This document shows, in pieces, positions 24,801 to 32,451 of a stretch of DNA of 50,715 nucleotides; the stretch's first letter is position 1; each line of letters starts with the position of its first letter. Where the stretch lies: assembly GCA_016712865.1 (NCBI GenBank), contig JADJQH010000005.1, positions 1 to 50,715 of the forward strand, in the 5' to 3' direction. Origin of the DNA: Dokdonella sp. Its GTDB lineage: Bacteria; Pseudomonadota; Gammaproteobacteria; Xanthomonadales; Rhodanobacteraceae. A program made the position numbers and the translations under genes. Under the pieces are notes generated by a model. The model saw only the letters and a program-made list of their open reading frames with translations. It did no database searches and was not told the DNA's origin.

Positions 24801-27800
24801 TACAAAAGATAGAAGAGCTGGCGCGAGCTGCGAATGATAATCCGGAACGTGGAAAAGGTTATGGCATTCCGCAGTTCCTTGCGACGTATATGAAACCGGA
24901 TGAAGGACAGTCGGTCGTACTTGAACGGGCGTATGAGATATATCGCGCGGAACAGGAAGACCCGGCAAACAGCATCCCGTATCCGCAGTTCCGGAACGAG
25001 ATCGGAAATACTGGAGTCCTTATTCAGCGCATTGCTGGCTTCGATCGTTTGATCGGGTGGCGTAAAGCTACCTATGCTGAACGTGAAGAGGCGAAAGCAG
25101 CGCAAAGTGCGGGCTCGAGCTTGCGACAGAATACACTCGAGGTAGCAGCAGCGGTCCGTCAAGGTTTCTCGATCCGTGATGCAATTCGGGTAGTGATTGA
25201 CCGCGTAAAAGGGATGCTCAATTCGTCGCCGGCGGACGGAGATGTGCTAGCGTTGCGCCTCGGACAGCTGCAGCAGATGGAACTGCAGAGTGTTAATGAT
25301 AACTTGACGGAAAGCCCTGTTTACGATAACGTTGTTTCGATGCGGGATGAAGCGGAGTTTAAGGCACAACGGCTAGAGGTACCGAGCCCGTTTCGGAACG
25401 AAGCGAGGCAAAGGAGTTTGCTGGACGAGTTCTACGACCTGTATCAAGAGAATCCAGTTTTCGACGACTTTGAAGATGCGTTTGCGGAAGCGAAACAAGC
25501 TATTGCGCCGATGTTGCCGAAAGGGTGGACGATTGAAGCAGGTGCGCCCGGTAGCGGTAACGACGCGGTGGCGAATACGAAGACTAAGACGATTGTGCTT
25601 GGGCTTGGCGCGTTGCGGCTAGGTGTGGGCGCGACGTTGGTGCACGAAACGATTCATGCGTTGCGCGCGGAAGGGCTGTTCACGCCCGAAGAGTGGAAAG
25701 CTCTCGTGCGGGAGATACGGCAAGATGCGGCGCTGTGGGGTGCAGTGCGGGCGCAATACGCGGCTGAATTGACGCGGAAGGCAGAAAAGCTCGCGCGTAC
25801 GATCGAGAATCCGGGTGAGAATTTCGTCCGAGATTGGGTGCAGGATAAGCTCGAAGAAGAAGCTGTTGCATTCGCGACAAGCATCCGTTTCGCGGGAGGA
25901 AATATAGGTCCGGTTTCGAACGGGCTGATCGACCGCATCATTGCCTTCCTTCGCGCGGTGAAAGAGAGGTTGATCGGAAAGGGGTATATCTCTCCGGGTG
26001 ATGTTCGTCGCCGCATCTTTTCGGGACAAGTGGCGGGAAGGCTAGAACAAGATGCGAAGTTCGCGAGGTGGACGAAGCGCGAGCAGGAGTTTGCGGCGCT
26101 GACTATGCCGACGAGTGAGCGAACGGAACGGGTGGCGATTATGCCAAATCCGGAGATCGTTCAACTTGATTCTGATCTGTTCATTGCGATTAAAGAGATG
26201 GGGAACAGTGCGTACGTGCGGATGTACTTTCCACCGGAGCAGCCGTTTTCTGCGAATATGTCGAACAATGCGAAGCTGATGGCACTCGGTGACTTGATCG
26301 GAGTTGTCGATCTGCAGAAGAATAAGAAAGGTTGGGAGGTTGACTGGGTTAAGGTGAATAAGAAAAGCTATGAACGTTATTCGGATAGACGTCGTCATGC
26401 AAAGTTTTCAGATCAGGTTTACGGCTATCTGTCAGAGCGTTTGGGCTTCCAGTTCCAGCCAAGTGCGACGTTGACGAAAAAGGGATACGATGCGTGGAAG
26501 TTCCGCGATCCGCAATCGGTGCGATATCATGTGTGGGTAGATGCGGAAGGGTATTATCACAGTCCGAACTATATTCGCGAAAAGGTACTTTACTGGAAGA
26601 GTCAGCTTTCTTCCCCGTACGAGGAGACGGCTGCGAAGGCGAAAGACGAACTACGTCAGTGGCAGGCGGCGTATCGTAAGGTGCCGAGAGAAGCGTGGAG
26701 TGATCCCGAGCTCGACCGTATGTTCGCGCGGACACTGACGACTGGAATGTTCGAGGCTATGCGGTTGCAGGAACAGGCGAATGCGGAGAGGTTCGTCACC
26801 GGCGTTCCGTCTCCACCGAGTGGGTTCGACCAGGTGCGGATGCAGAAGATAGAAGAATCGAAGCTGGAGAATGCACGAAGCCTCGGCATAGATCCCGCGT
26901 TGGCGATGCCGGAACAACCAGAGCTGATGGCTATGCGTGGGCTGACGCGGTGGAAGGGATTGACGCCGCAAGAACGACGAGCTCTGACAGGACTTACGCA
27001 CGAGGCGGACCGCATCACTGGATGGAGTAAACGGTGGTGGGGAATCCAGCAACTGATGTGGGCTAACAAGCACTTCACTGCGGGGCAGAAGTACGTCCAG
27101 ACGATTGAGATGTGGACAGCATTGCGTGCACGTTGGGTGGAGAAAGCGGACACGGTTGCGCGGAAGTGGGATAGATTGAAGCCGAACGGACAGAAAGAAG
27201 CTCTGGCAAAAACACTATTCTATATGACTGAAATGCAGTATCTGACGCCGCAGGAGCGGAGACAGAAGGTTATACGTCAGCCGACGCAACAAGAAACAGC
27301 TGCGGCGTTTACACAGTTCGGGCTGAACGCTGACGGACAGGCGCTATTTGCGGAGGTGAATGCGACCTTCTCTGACTTCTTGACGGAATTCGAACAGATT
27401 GCGCAGAAGTCGCTGCGGCGAGAGTTTGTAGGTAATCCGGCCGGGCTGCAGAAAGCGCAGGTAGAACTGGCTTCGGATATTGCGGCTATGCGCGCGAAGC
27501 CCTACTTCCCGTTGTCTCGTTTCGGGCAGTGGACACTGACGGTGAGGGATAGTAACAATCAGAAGGTGGAAGCATTCTACACCTTCGCCAGTGAAGCAGA
27601 ACGAAATAGGTATATTCTTATCGCGCGGCAGCAGTACCCGATGTCGGATTTGCGGGTGAGTAAGCTGCCGACGGCGATGCAAGATTACGTACAGTTGCCG
27701 GGTCCGGTGCTGAAACGGATTAAGGCGACGATGCCGGGTATTTCTCCACAGCAGAAGACGTGGCTAGATCAGCTCGAACACCAGACGGCGCCAGAGCGGA

Positions 27801-29737
27801 GCTTCCGTAAACATTGGATGACACGAGAAGGAACACCTGGCTACTCGCTCGATGCAATGCGTGCTTTCAGTACGTATTTGAATACAGGTGCAGGATATCT
27901 TGCACGTCTTGCCTATAAGGACGAAGCACAAGATGTTATTACTGCGGCGACGGCTGACGCGAAGCTGAATTTCGGTGAGTCACAAAAACGCTTCAATATG
28001 ATTTCGGAGATGCAAGAGCATCTTAACTATATGCTTGAGCCGGGAAGAGACGGAAGTAAGTTGCGGTCGTTTGCCGCGATGTGGTTTCTGGGCTTCTCTC
28101 CTGCCGCGGCGGCGATGAACCTGACACAGATTCCGGTCTTTACGGTGCCGTATTTGAGCTCGTTGTTTGAAGGTAGTGCAGTAAAACGGGCGTTGACGGC
28201 AGCGCACACCGCCCTAAAAGGAACTATAGCTGCACAGATGCATAACCCGCCATCACCGGGGTATGAGAAAGCGAGACAAGAATTGATCGCGATGGGTAAG
28301 ATCGATGCAGGACAAGCACCAGAACTAGGTGTCTATGCATCGACCGATAACCTTGCACGATCGGCTGCGGGAGAGAAGGCGCAACGACATTGGAGAAACT
28401 TCACCAAAGCTTCAATGTGGATGTTCGGTAAGACTGAACGCTTCAATCGTGAGCTGACATTCGCGATGACTTTTCAACTCGCAATGGACGCGCAAAACAG
28501 TGGAAAACAGAATAAGTATCTGGCGGAATTGTTTACGAACAATTCGCTCGAGATCCTCGATCTGATGTCGCGTACTGGTATGACGCAAGAAGAAGCTGTT
28601 GCGACGATCGCGGCGAAAGAAGCCATTGACCGTACACAGTTTACTTTCGCCCCCTGGGCACGGCCGAAGTTCATGCGAGGTAATCCAGTCGCAAGCGACC
28701 TGCTTGTCTTCTTCGGGTACATTCAATCTTCGCTCTACGCGATGAGACATAACCCGGGAAGAATTAAAACCCTCCTCACCATGTTCGCCTTATATGGCAT
28801 GATGGGGCTACCATTTGCGGCAGACATAGATAAGGTGGTGGAAGCCCTCGCACGTCAACTGTTCGGAAAAGACTGGAGTCCGCAGCAGGAAGCACGAGAG
28901 CTGATCGTCATGCTGACGAAAGAATCAGCTTTTGAAAAGGTCGGCGCAGATCTATTTCTTCATGGTATCTCTCGTTTCGGTTTCGGTCCGGGGCTGTTGC
29001 CGGAAGGTTGGGGAGCTCCACGCTTCGACGCTAGCGCAAATGGCTCGATGGGGAACATCATCCCAGTCGTGCCGGACATGATTAAATCTTGGGGACATTA
29101 TGGTAAGTGGAAAGAAATGGTCGGTGATGCGGCGCAAAAAGGAGCCGGTGCCGGTTATGGCTATATGTTCTCGCTACTACAGTTCCTTTCTTCTGATCCG
29201 CATACTGCGAACTGGAAAAAATGGGAAGCTATCATGCCTCGCGCGATGAAGGCGGCAAGTAAAGGAACAAGATACGCTGCGTATGGTGAAGAGAAATCGA
29301 GAAGTGGTGCGGTGATTGCGCAATTCGACCCGCGCGATCCTGACGATCTTTCGACAATCGTTACACAGGTTCTAGGCTTCTCGCCGCAGAAGCTTACTGT
29401 TCATTACGAAGCATTGCAGCAAAAGAAAGAAAGCGAGATGTTTTACAAAGGCTGGAGAATGTCATTGTACGTTCAATTGAATGAAGCTATTCAAGGTGGA
29501 GAACAGCCGGTCATAAATGACGTACTCGCTGGTATTGCGAAGTACAATGCTGAGGTCGTGCGTCAAGATCTGTCTCCGATGCAAATCAACACCCGTCAAG
29601 CGATCAGCTCTTTGAAGGGCCGAGCGCGTGGACGGGTGTTGGAAGAGCAGGGGCTGCCGGTGACGAAGGGAGCTATTCCGCTTTACCGTCGCATTGACGA
29701 GAGCTATCCGTTGCTGGAACGGAAGATTGTGAAGTAA
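21833..29737 (+). CDS. Giant ejection/polyvalent protein with two zinc-protease motifs
   Basis: The 2634-aa protein takes up 17% of the genome. Residues 1-110 are Pro-rich. Residues 195-330 are Gly/Ala-rich and hydrophobic, suited to membrane insertion. HELGH (836-840) and HETIH (1271-1275) are two separate zincin motifs, each after a beta strand. The C-terminal third is helical; about 2190-2330 (FNRELTFAMTFQLAM, then TQFTF-APWARPKFM and a hydrophobic helix) resembles LPD38-type domains of large polyvalent phage proteins. It is probably packaged in the head and ejected, with proteolysis of itself or host targets. It is not a virion RNA polymerase by any motif seen. Confidence 0.75.
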   Translation: MADELKQEIDSLLGPGVPDPSIVPDKAPGVPEDPLKLWIDQAVPAPKQATPAPAPKQIAPTEKVPKAPDNLFSEIDTVTGSPERFASPEKLTPPDSGMVPVLDEGEPKTPETRPGYIEAPLRGMSRGVDMLRSAVPTLQGVYSEWTGDIEAAAQYAAEAKAIDDAAYKPIVGGFSNIKNAEDALYWMLETQGEMTPILAAVMIGGYVGGRAGSSMMAPALLYTAVRAGLMSPQAATAWGSTIGSVLGGALVSVPLETADTAGELREVTGSFHPELSLGSGLVKGVLELYTPLGILNRITGKAAGKSITGAVVGTALKEGVTEALQEEVNIAARKYVDPKYSYFGEEALYRRLDSFAAGALMGGVVGGPTEELGRRVAPKQDTEQSVDDAFAPQSPVSALKRVLPFLQTQRDQELLTVFRANPKLDPLEVNVLLDTFGKDWAGSGIRLNNEEAFYDWMEGQTTRYAVVDEMGKTTELLNPTDLERALTKFPARESLAGRVVEVDQKLLTPAGITASITDLIQADVMKRVYFLPSVDAGTKKQLMTEFQALVNSTEFKHDVLDHMFAPNERVKAAYGAFLDKGMRVLPTAGASYTYSGEFTGKLVAKVPKTGRSIAAIRPNKTLGSTVLHPVSGTLKQLRAFGIDTNKLQPGDAISDRPSEWIWPASLDAKDRQEQSAEFSALLKQYGKDSSAVIERLQELMDMGVHVDATNEVETLVLNQKVLVEQKMVPTSQTNAEGLAQANVFARVFGQRQFVNKVAKVEVAVQLSPELKRAVHDMEKILEAVHPVFKKHALPGVERVALHIKPEINAHVNPSGQIMLVYPADMPYEQAMYVFIHELGHAVTLAAFSKLPTEQIERVYQAYRRNVLADSLTNATLAPNMENTAWRQQRFEKQDNIYAYSFVEYLAEQFGRWMFSRGLPTNSTDGVFKEISSILREVTEGIITWNMSLGDTVDARQRLMPDYTFGRMMDILFELEEETTMAQRSFLGGNIQKIEELARAANDNPERGKGYGIPQFLATYMKPDEGQSVVLERAYEIYRAEQEDPANSIPYPQFRNEIGNTGVLIQRIAGFDRLIGWRKATYAEREEAKAAQSAGSSLRQNTLEVAAAVRQGFSIRDAIRVVIDRVKGMLNSSPADGDVLALRLGQLQQMELQSVNDNLTESPVYDNVVSMRDEAEFKAQRLEVPSPFRNEARQRSLLDEFYDLYQENPVFDDFEDAFAEAKQAIAPMLPKGWTIEAGAPGSGNDAVANTKTKTIVLGLGALRLGVGATLVHETIHALRAEGLFTPEEWKALVREIRQDAALWGAVRAQYAAELTRKAEKLARTIENPGENFVRDWVQDKLEEEAVAFATSIRFAGGNIGPVSNGLIDRIIAFLRAVKERLIGKGYISPGDVRRRIFSGQVAGRLEQDAKFARWTKREQEFAALTMPTSERTERVAIMPNPEIVQLDSDLFIAIKEMGNSAYVRMYFPPEQPFSANMSNNAKLMALGDLIGVVDLQKNKKGWEVDWVKVNKKSYERYSDRRRHAKFSDQVYGYLSERLGFQFQPSATLTKKGYDAWKFRDPQSVRYHVWVDAEGYYHSPNYIREKVLYWKSQLSSPYEETAAKAKDELRQWQAAYRKVPREAWSDPELDRMFARTLTTGMFEAMRLQEQANAERFVTGVPSPPSGFDQVRMQKIEESKLENARSLGIDPALAMPEQPELMAMRGLTRWKGLTPQERRALTGLTHEADRITGWSKRWWGIQQLMWANKHFTAGQKYVQTIEMWTALRARWVEKADTVARKWDRLKPNGQKEALAKTLFYMTEMQYLTPQERRQKVIRQPTQQETAAAFTQFGLNADGQALFAEVNATFSDFLTEFEQIAQKSLRREFVGNPAGLQKAQVELASDIAAMRAKPYFPLSRFGQWTLTVRDSNNQKVEAFYTFASEAERNRYILIARQQYPMSDLRVSKLPTAMQDYVQLPGPVLKRIKATMPGISPQQKTWLDQLEHQTAPERSFRKHWMTREGTPGYSLDAMRAFSTYLNTGAGYLARLAYKDEAQDVITAATADAKLNFGESQKRFNMISEMQEHLNYMLEPGRDGSKLRSFAAMWFLGFSPAAAAMNLTQIPVFTVPYLSSLFEGSAVKRALTAAHTALKGTIAAQMHNPPSPGYEKARQELIAMGKIDAGQAPELGVYASTDNLARSAAGEKAQRHWRNFTKASMWMFGKTERFNRELTFAMTFQLAMDAQNSGKQNKYLAELFTNNSLEILDLMSRTGMTQEEAVATIAAKEAIDRTQFTFAPWARPKFMRGNPVASDLLVFFGYIQSSLYAMRHNPGRIKTLLTMFALYGMMGLPFAADIDKVVEALARQLFGKDWSPQQEARELIVMLTKESAFEKVGADLFLHGISRFGFGPGLLPEGWGAPRFDASANGSMGNIIPVVPDMIKSWGHYGKWKEMVGDAAQKGAGAGYGYMFSLLQFLSSDPHTANWKKWEAIMPRAMKAASKGTRYAAYGEEKSRSGAVIAQFDPRDPDDLSTIVTQVLGFSPQKLTVHYEALQQKKESEMFYKGWRMSLYVQLNEAIQGGEQPVINDVLAGIAKYNAEVVRQDLSPMQINTRQAISSLKGRARGRVLEEQGLPVTKGAIPLYRRIDESYPLLERKIVK

Positions 29738-29942
29738 GGTTGTTTACCTCTCGTTGCAAGTACCAGAGGGCCTTCTGCAAATCCTGCAGTCGGTCCTCTT
29801 TTTTACCTGCGCGGGAAATATACTTCACCGTGTTGCCGAGAAGGAAGCCGAGCTCCCATGCTTCGATAACCTTAATCGCTTCATACGGATTGTCTTTTCC
29901 TCCGTAGTGCGCAGGATGGTGGACGGGGTCGAATTTATTCAT
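29673..29942 (-). CDS. DUF3310 protein
   Basis: The 89-aa protein shows the DUF3310 pattern: DPVHHPAHYGG, EAIKVIEAWELGFLLGNTVKYISRAGKK, DLQKALWYLQREV. The family is widespread in phages and has no proven function. The ATG at 29942 has AGGA eight bases upstream; an ATG at 30032 would overlap the previous gene by 98 bp. The last 65 bp are antisense to the end of the giant gene. A hairpin with a T-run on the plus strand lies inside its coding region. Confidence 0.85.
   Translation of the reverse strand: MNKFDPVHHPAHYGGKDNPYEAIKVIEAWELGFLLGNTVKYISRAGKKEDRLQDLQKALWYLQREVNNLTSQSSVPATDSSRQCDGKAE
29765..29804 (+). terminator. Terminator of the rightward operon, embedded in an opposing gene
   Basis: AGAGGGCC (29765-29772) pairs with GGTCCTCT (29792-29799) with one G-T wobble, enclosing a second stem CTGCA/TGCAG. 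It is followed by TTTTTT (29799-29804). It starts 28 bp after the stop of the giant gene, where a terminator for the long rightward operon is expected. The same bases encode part of the DUF3310 protein on the other strand. Confidence 0.75.
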
Positions 29943-31146
29943 CTTTCGGTCCTGTGTAGACCAAGGTCTTTCGGTTTCCTTCGCGGGTATCCAATCGAAG
30001 GTACCCGGCGGAAAGTCCTGCTTGTATTGCATCGGTAAAGTCCTTTCCTGTCATTGAGGTGAAGAAGTGCCGCCACAGTGTCTGGTAATCTATTTCATGA
30101 TTAACCTTCACCATATCGACAACTTCAGAGTTCTTCTTCGCTTCGGGTGTTCCGCCGATAGTGAAGAATACCTTGACCATATTTTCTTCGAGTGAAGAGA
30201 CGAGTGCTTCAGCTTCGACTAAATCTTCCTCCTCGATCATACGGGTGGTTCTTTTCGCCGCCGCGATGACGATAGCGAGCTTGTGAATGTGTGTCTGCTT
30301 ACGTGAATAATAGCCGGAAAAGCGTTCGGATTGAAGATGTTTCGGCTTCTCTCTTGTCCAGTGCATTTCGTACCACGCCTCGCCCCAGGCTTTCGCTTGC
30401 GGAGTGAGGAAATATGGACCTGCAATGTTTGCGATGATAGTGAGGTCACGAACGAGCTTTTTTGCCTCTTCGGCATATGCGGCTTCGGGTATATGATCTC
30501 CTGGATACGCGACCAGCTGGCGCTTCTTGTCCGCGTAGACGAAAAGGATGCGAGAGGCTAGGCCGCCTGAGATGAAGATTTCAGGAAGGTTTTCTTTCAA
30601 CCACGCGGGTGTTGTACATCCGATGATGTTCAGCCATGCGTTGTGAATGACTGTTGTACCTTGTGTTTTCGTCTGGCGTTTCCATACCTCTTTCTTTCCG
30701 TCCCACATATCGACGAGAACGTCGACGAGCTCGCCGTTGTCGGCGCGGAAGAATGTGCCGAGCTCGGAAATGCCAACGGTGACGCAAGACATAATTTCTG
30801 GTTCGATCTGTCCTTTGATAACGACTGTTTCTTGAGCGGATTGAAGTACCTCCATCAGCGCTTGCCAAGTGACAGATTGTGGACCGAAGCAGATTTCAGG
30901 TATCTGTTCGAGAAGAGAAAGACCCCCACGGATAGATGTTGACTTAGCGGCAACGCCGGGAGGACCGACTAGGATGATGTAGAAGTTAGGTGTCCACTGG
31001 AACTGACGTTGATCGATCCAGACACGTCGGCGAAGGGCTCCGGCAACGGTTGAGACCCCGGTCCAGAAGTGGAAACAGTCCGGAGACTCCGAGTACCGCA
31101 TATGGTGAACGTAGGCTTTCAGCCAGTTTTCGTGTATGCGGTCCAA
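29935..31146 (-). CDS. DUF3987-like P-loop ATPase, putative helicase
   Basis: The 403-aa protein resembles DUF3987/YfjI-type phage ATPases linked to replication. It has an N-terminal FHFWTGVSTVAGALRRRVWI, a modified P-loop GPPGVAAKST (61-70), a Walker B-like ISELGTFF, and WDGKKEVWKRQTKTQG followed by INIIGCTTP-type strands. The P-loop has one extra residue and lacks the Gly before Lys, a variant known in this group. A C-terminal winged-helix-like part (about 335-400) follows. It may unwind DNA with the polymerase encoded upstream. It overlaps both neighbours slightly. Confidence 0.75.
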   Translation of the reverse strand: MDRIHENWLKAYVHHMRYSESPDCFHFWTGVSTVAGALRRRVWIDQRQFQWTPNFYIILVGPPGVAAKSTSIRGGLSLLEQIPEICFGPQSVTWQALMEVLQSAQETVVIKGQIEPEIMSCVTVGISELGTFFRADNGELVDVLVDMWDGKKEVWKRQTKTQGTTVIHNAWLNIIGCTTPAWLKENLPEIFISGGLASRILFVYADKKRQLVAYPGDHIPEAAYAEEAKKLVRDLTIIANIAGPYFLTPQAKAWGEAWYEMHWTREKPKHLQSERFSGYYSRKQTHIHKLAIVIAAAKRTTRMIEEEDLVEAEALVSSLEENMVKVFFTIGGTPEAKKNSEVVDMVKVNHEIDYQTLWRHFFTSMTGKDFTDAIQAGLSAGYLRLDTREGNRKTLVYTGPKDE

Positions 31147-31484
31147 TGATATCCCTCCTGGTCGTACATGATAGCAAGCGATTCAGGGTTGAGTTCGAGC
31201 CAGTAATCAATTTCTTGACGGACCCCCTTCGCCTTTTCCCAATCTTTCAGGTGAAGTACCCACAACTCACTTGCACGGTCGAGAAAGACTTGATTGAATT
31301 CCCACCAATAATTGGCATCAGTTGGGAGATGATGTACAGTTGCGAGATCGTGACAATAGACGATCGGAGAGAAAATAGGTTTTCGTTGCTTCAGATGACG
31401 TAAAAGAAACTTCGCCGTATGCGTCACGCGGGCTTCGACAACTTCGGGCCAAGGATGCGTATAAGGTGAAGCAAGGTAGATCAT
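31119..31484 (-). CDS. DUF1937-like protein (nucleoside deoxyribosyltransferase fold)
   Basis: The 121-aa protein opens MIYLASPYTH and has PIFSPIVYCHDL, WWEFNQVFLDRASELWVL and KGVRQEIDYW. This is the DUF1937/DUF4406 pattern, related to nucleoside 2-deoxyribosyltransferases. A role in nucleotide salvage fits its place beside polymerase and reductase genes, but catalysis is not proven. The ATG at 31484 has AGAGGA eight bases upstream; a start at 31541 would add 19 unrelated residues. It overlaps the stop of the polymerase C-part by 4 bp. Confidence 0.8.
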   Translation of the reverse strand: MIYLASPYTHPWPEVVEARVTHTAKFLLRHLKQRKPIFSPIVYCHDLATVHHLPTDANYWWEFNQVFLDRASELWVLHLKDWEKAKGVRQEIDYWLELNPESLAIMYDQEGYHWTAYTKTG

Positions 31485-32230
31485 AGCCAGTTCCTCTTTT
31501 CTACATCTCCCCAAGACTTTTCCGACACGGCTAGCCCCCAAGGGATAGTTAGCGGGTCGTCATAGGGTACGGCTACTTCTAGTGCTTTTCGGATTTCAGA
31601 CATTCCGCTCGGGCTGACTTTCGCGAAGGGTATCTGAAAGACGAGAGCGTCGTGGACTTGGAGTAGGACTTCCGCCCACGGGACTTGCTTTGCGAGTTGA
31701 ACACCTCCCTGCGCGCAGACTATTCCGACGGTGCTTTGTGGTCCCCAGGCGAGTGCTTGGGTGAAACAATTTTCCGGCCGGTCGAAATAGACAATACGGT
31801 AGCCGAATTTGTTCCGGATCGTTCGTGAGGTTGAAAGCTCGAAGTTGATTCTTTGGTGCCAGTCGCGGATTGCGGAATGAAGGTCGAACCAACGAAGTTG
31901 GAAAGTAGTAGCGAATGATATAGTCCAGCCAAGTGTAACTGCCAGAGTACGCGGTGTTGCTCCATAGTTAGTACCATGAACTGCGCGCTTAAGTTCATCA
32001 CGCATGGTGTTGTGTCGAAGCTTTTTTTCCGGGACATAATCTTCACCCCACATTGCGGTTCCATTATGGTTGTGTACGTTCAGTCCGGCTTTGAATGCCG
32101 ACTTAAGATCTTCGTCTCCTGCTTCCCAGGCGACTACTTGCGCGTCCGCGCCGGACAGGTCGCAATCGCAAATCACCATACCTGGATCGGGTACGAACAG
32201 CTTTCGGATGTTGGGTAGTACTATTCCCAT
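31481..32230 (-). CDS. polA: Family A DNA polymerase, C-terminal (palm/fingers) part
   Basis: The 249-aa protein holds the second half of a polymerase I-type catalytic domain. It begins at MGIVLPNIRKLFVPDPG, just where the N-part (34164-35921) ends. Motif A is CDCDLSGAD with Asp 24; the fingers helix has Arg 77, Lys 81, His 85, Tyr 89 and Gly 90; motif C is QVHDALVF with Asp 194. The residue equivalent to E. coli Phe 762 is His 85. ATG 32230 has GAGG six bases upstream and follows the preceding stop by one base; ATG 32245 is less likely. It cannot work alone and should pair with the N-part. Confidence 0.9.
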   Translation of the reverse strand: MGIVLPNIRKLFVPDPGMVICDCDLSGADAQVVAWEAGDEDLKSAFKAGLNVHNHNGTAMWGEDYVPEKKLRHNTMRDELKRAVHGTNYGATPRTLAVTLGWTISFATTFQLRWFDLHSAIRDWHQRINFELSTSRTIRNKFGYRIVYFDRPENCFTQALAWGPQSTVGIVCAQGGVQLAKQVPWAEVLLQVHDALVFQIPFAKVSPSGMSEIRKALEVAVPYDDPLTIPWGLAVSEKSWGDVEKRNWL

Positions 32231-32231
32231 T

Positions 32232-32348
32232 TCAGTCCTCGTCATTGTCGCTGTTAAAGAGAAGGTGAAAGAGCACCATCACGCAAGTAATGATAAGTGA
32301 AAGTGCGAAGAGTTCCGGTCGCCAGAGCCAAGAGAGTGCGTCGAGCAT
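32232..32348 (-). CDS. 38-aa membrane peptide
   Basis: The start ATG at 32346-32348 has AGGAG ten bases upstream. The product has one hydrophobic helix (PELFALSLIITCVMVLFHLL) and an acidic tail NSDNDED. It lies between the reductase and the second polymerase half and ends one base ahead of that start. A real gene is supported by the ribosome-binding site and tight packing; function unknown. Confidence 0.6.
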   Translation of the reverse strand: MLDALSWLWRPELFALSLIITCVMVLFHLLFNSDNDED

Positions 32349-32352
32349 GAGG

Positions 32353-32451
32353 TTATAACTCCTGGTCGAAGAAAAGGAAGTACAGGGCGGTGAGGCCCCC
32401 GGCACCCGCGTAGGTGCCGAGGATAATGAGAACCCAGAGCCAATCATTCAC
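32353..32451 (-). CDS. 32-aa membrane peptide
   Basis: GTG at 32449-32451 opens a 32-codon frame with one hydrophobic helix (WLWVLIILGTYAGAGGLTAL) and an aromatic end. The start overlaps the last codons of the reductase gene by 8 bp and the stop lies 4 bp before the next peptide gene. The ribosome-binding site is weak (GGA 11 bases upstream), so coupling to reductase translation is likely. Function unknown. Confidence 0.5.
   Translation of the reverse strand: MNDWLWVLIILGTYAGAGGLTALYFLFFDQEL

Noticed and set aside
21833-29737. N4-like virion RNA polymerase as identity of the giant protein
   Set aside because: No polymerase motif was visible, while zincin and LPD38-like features were.
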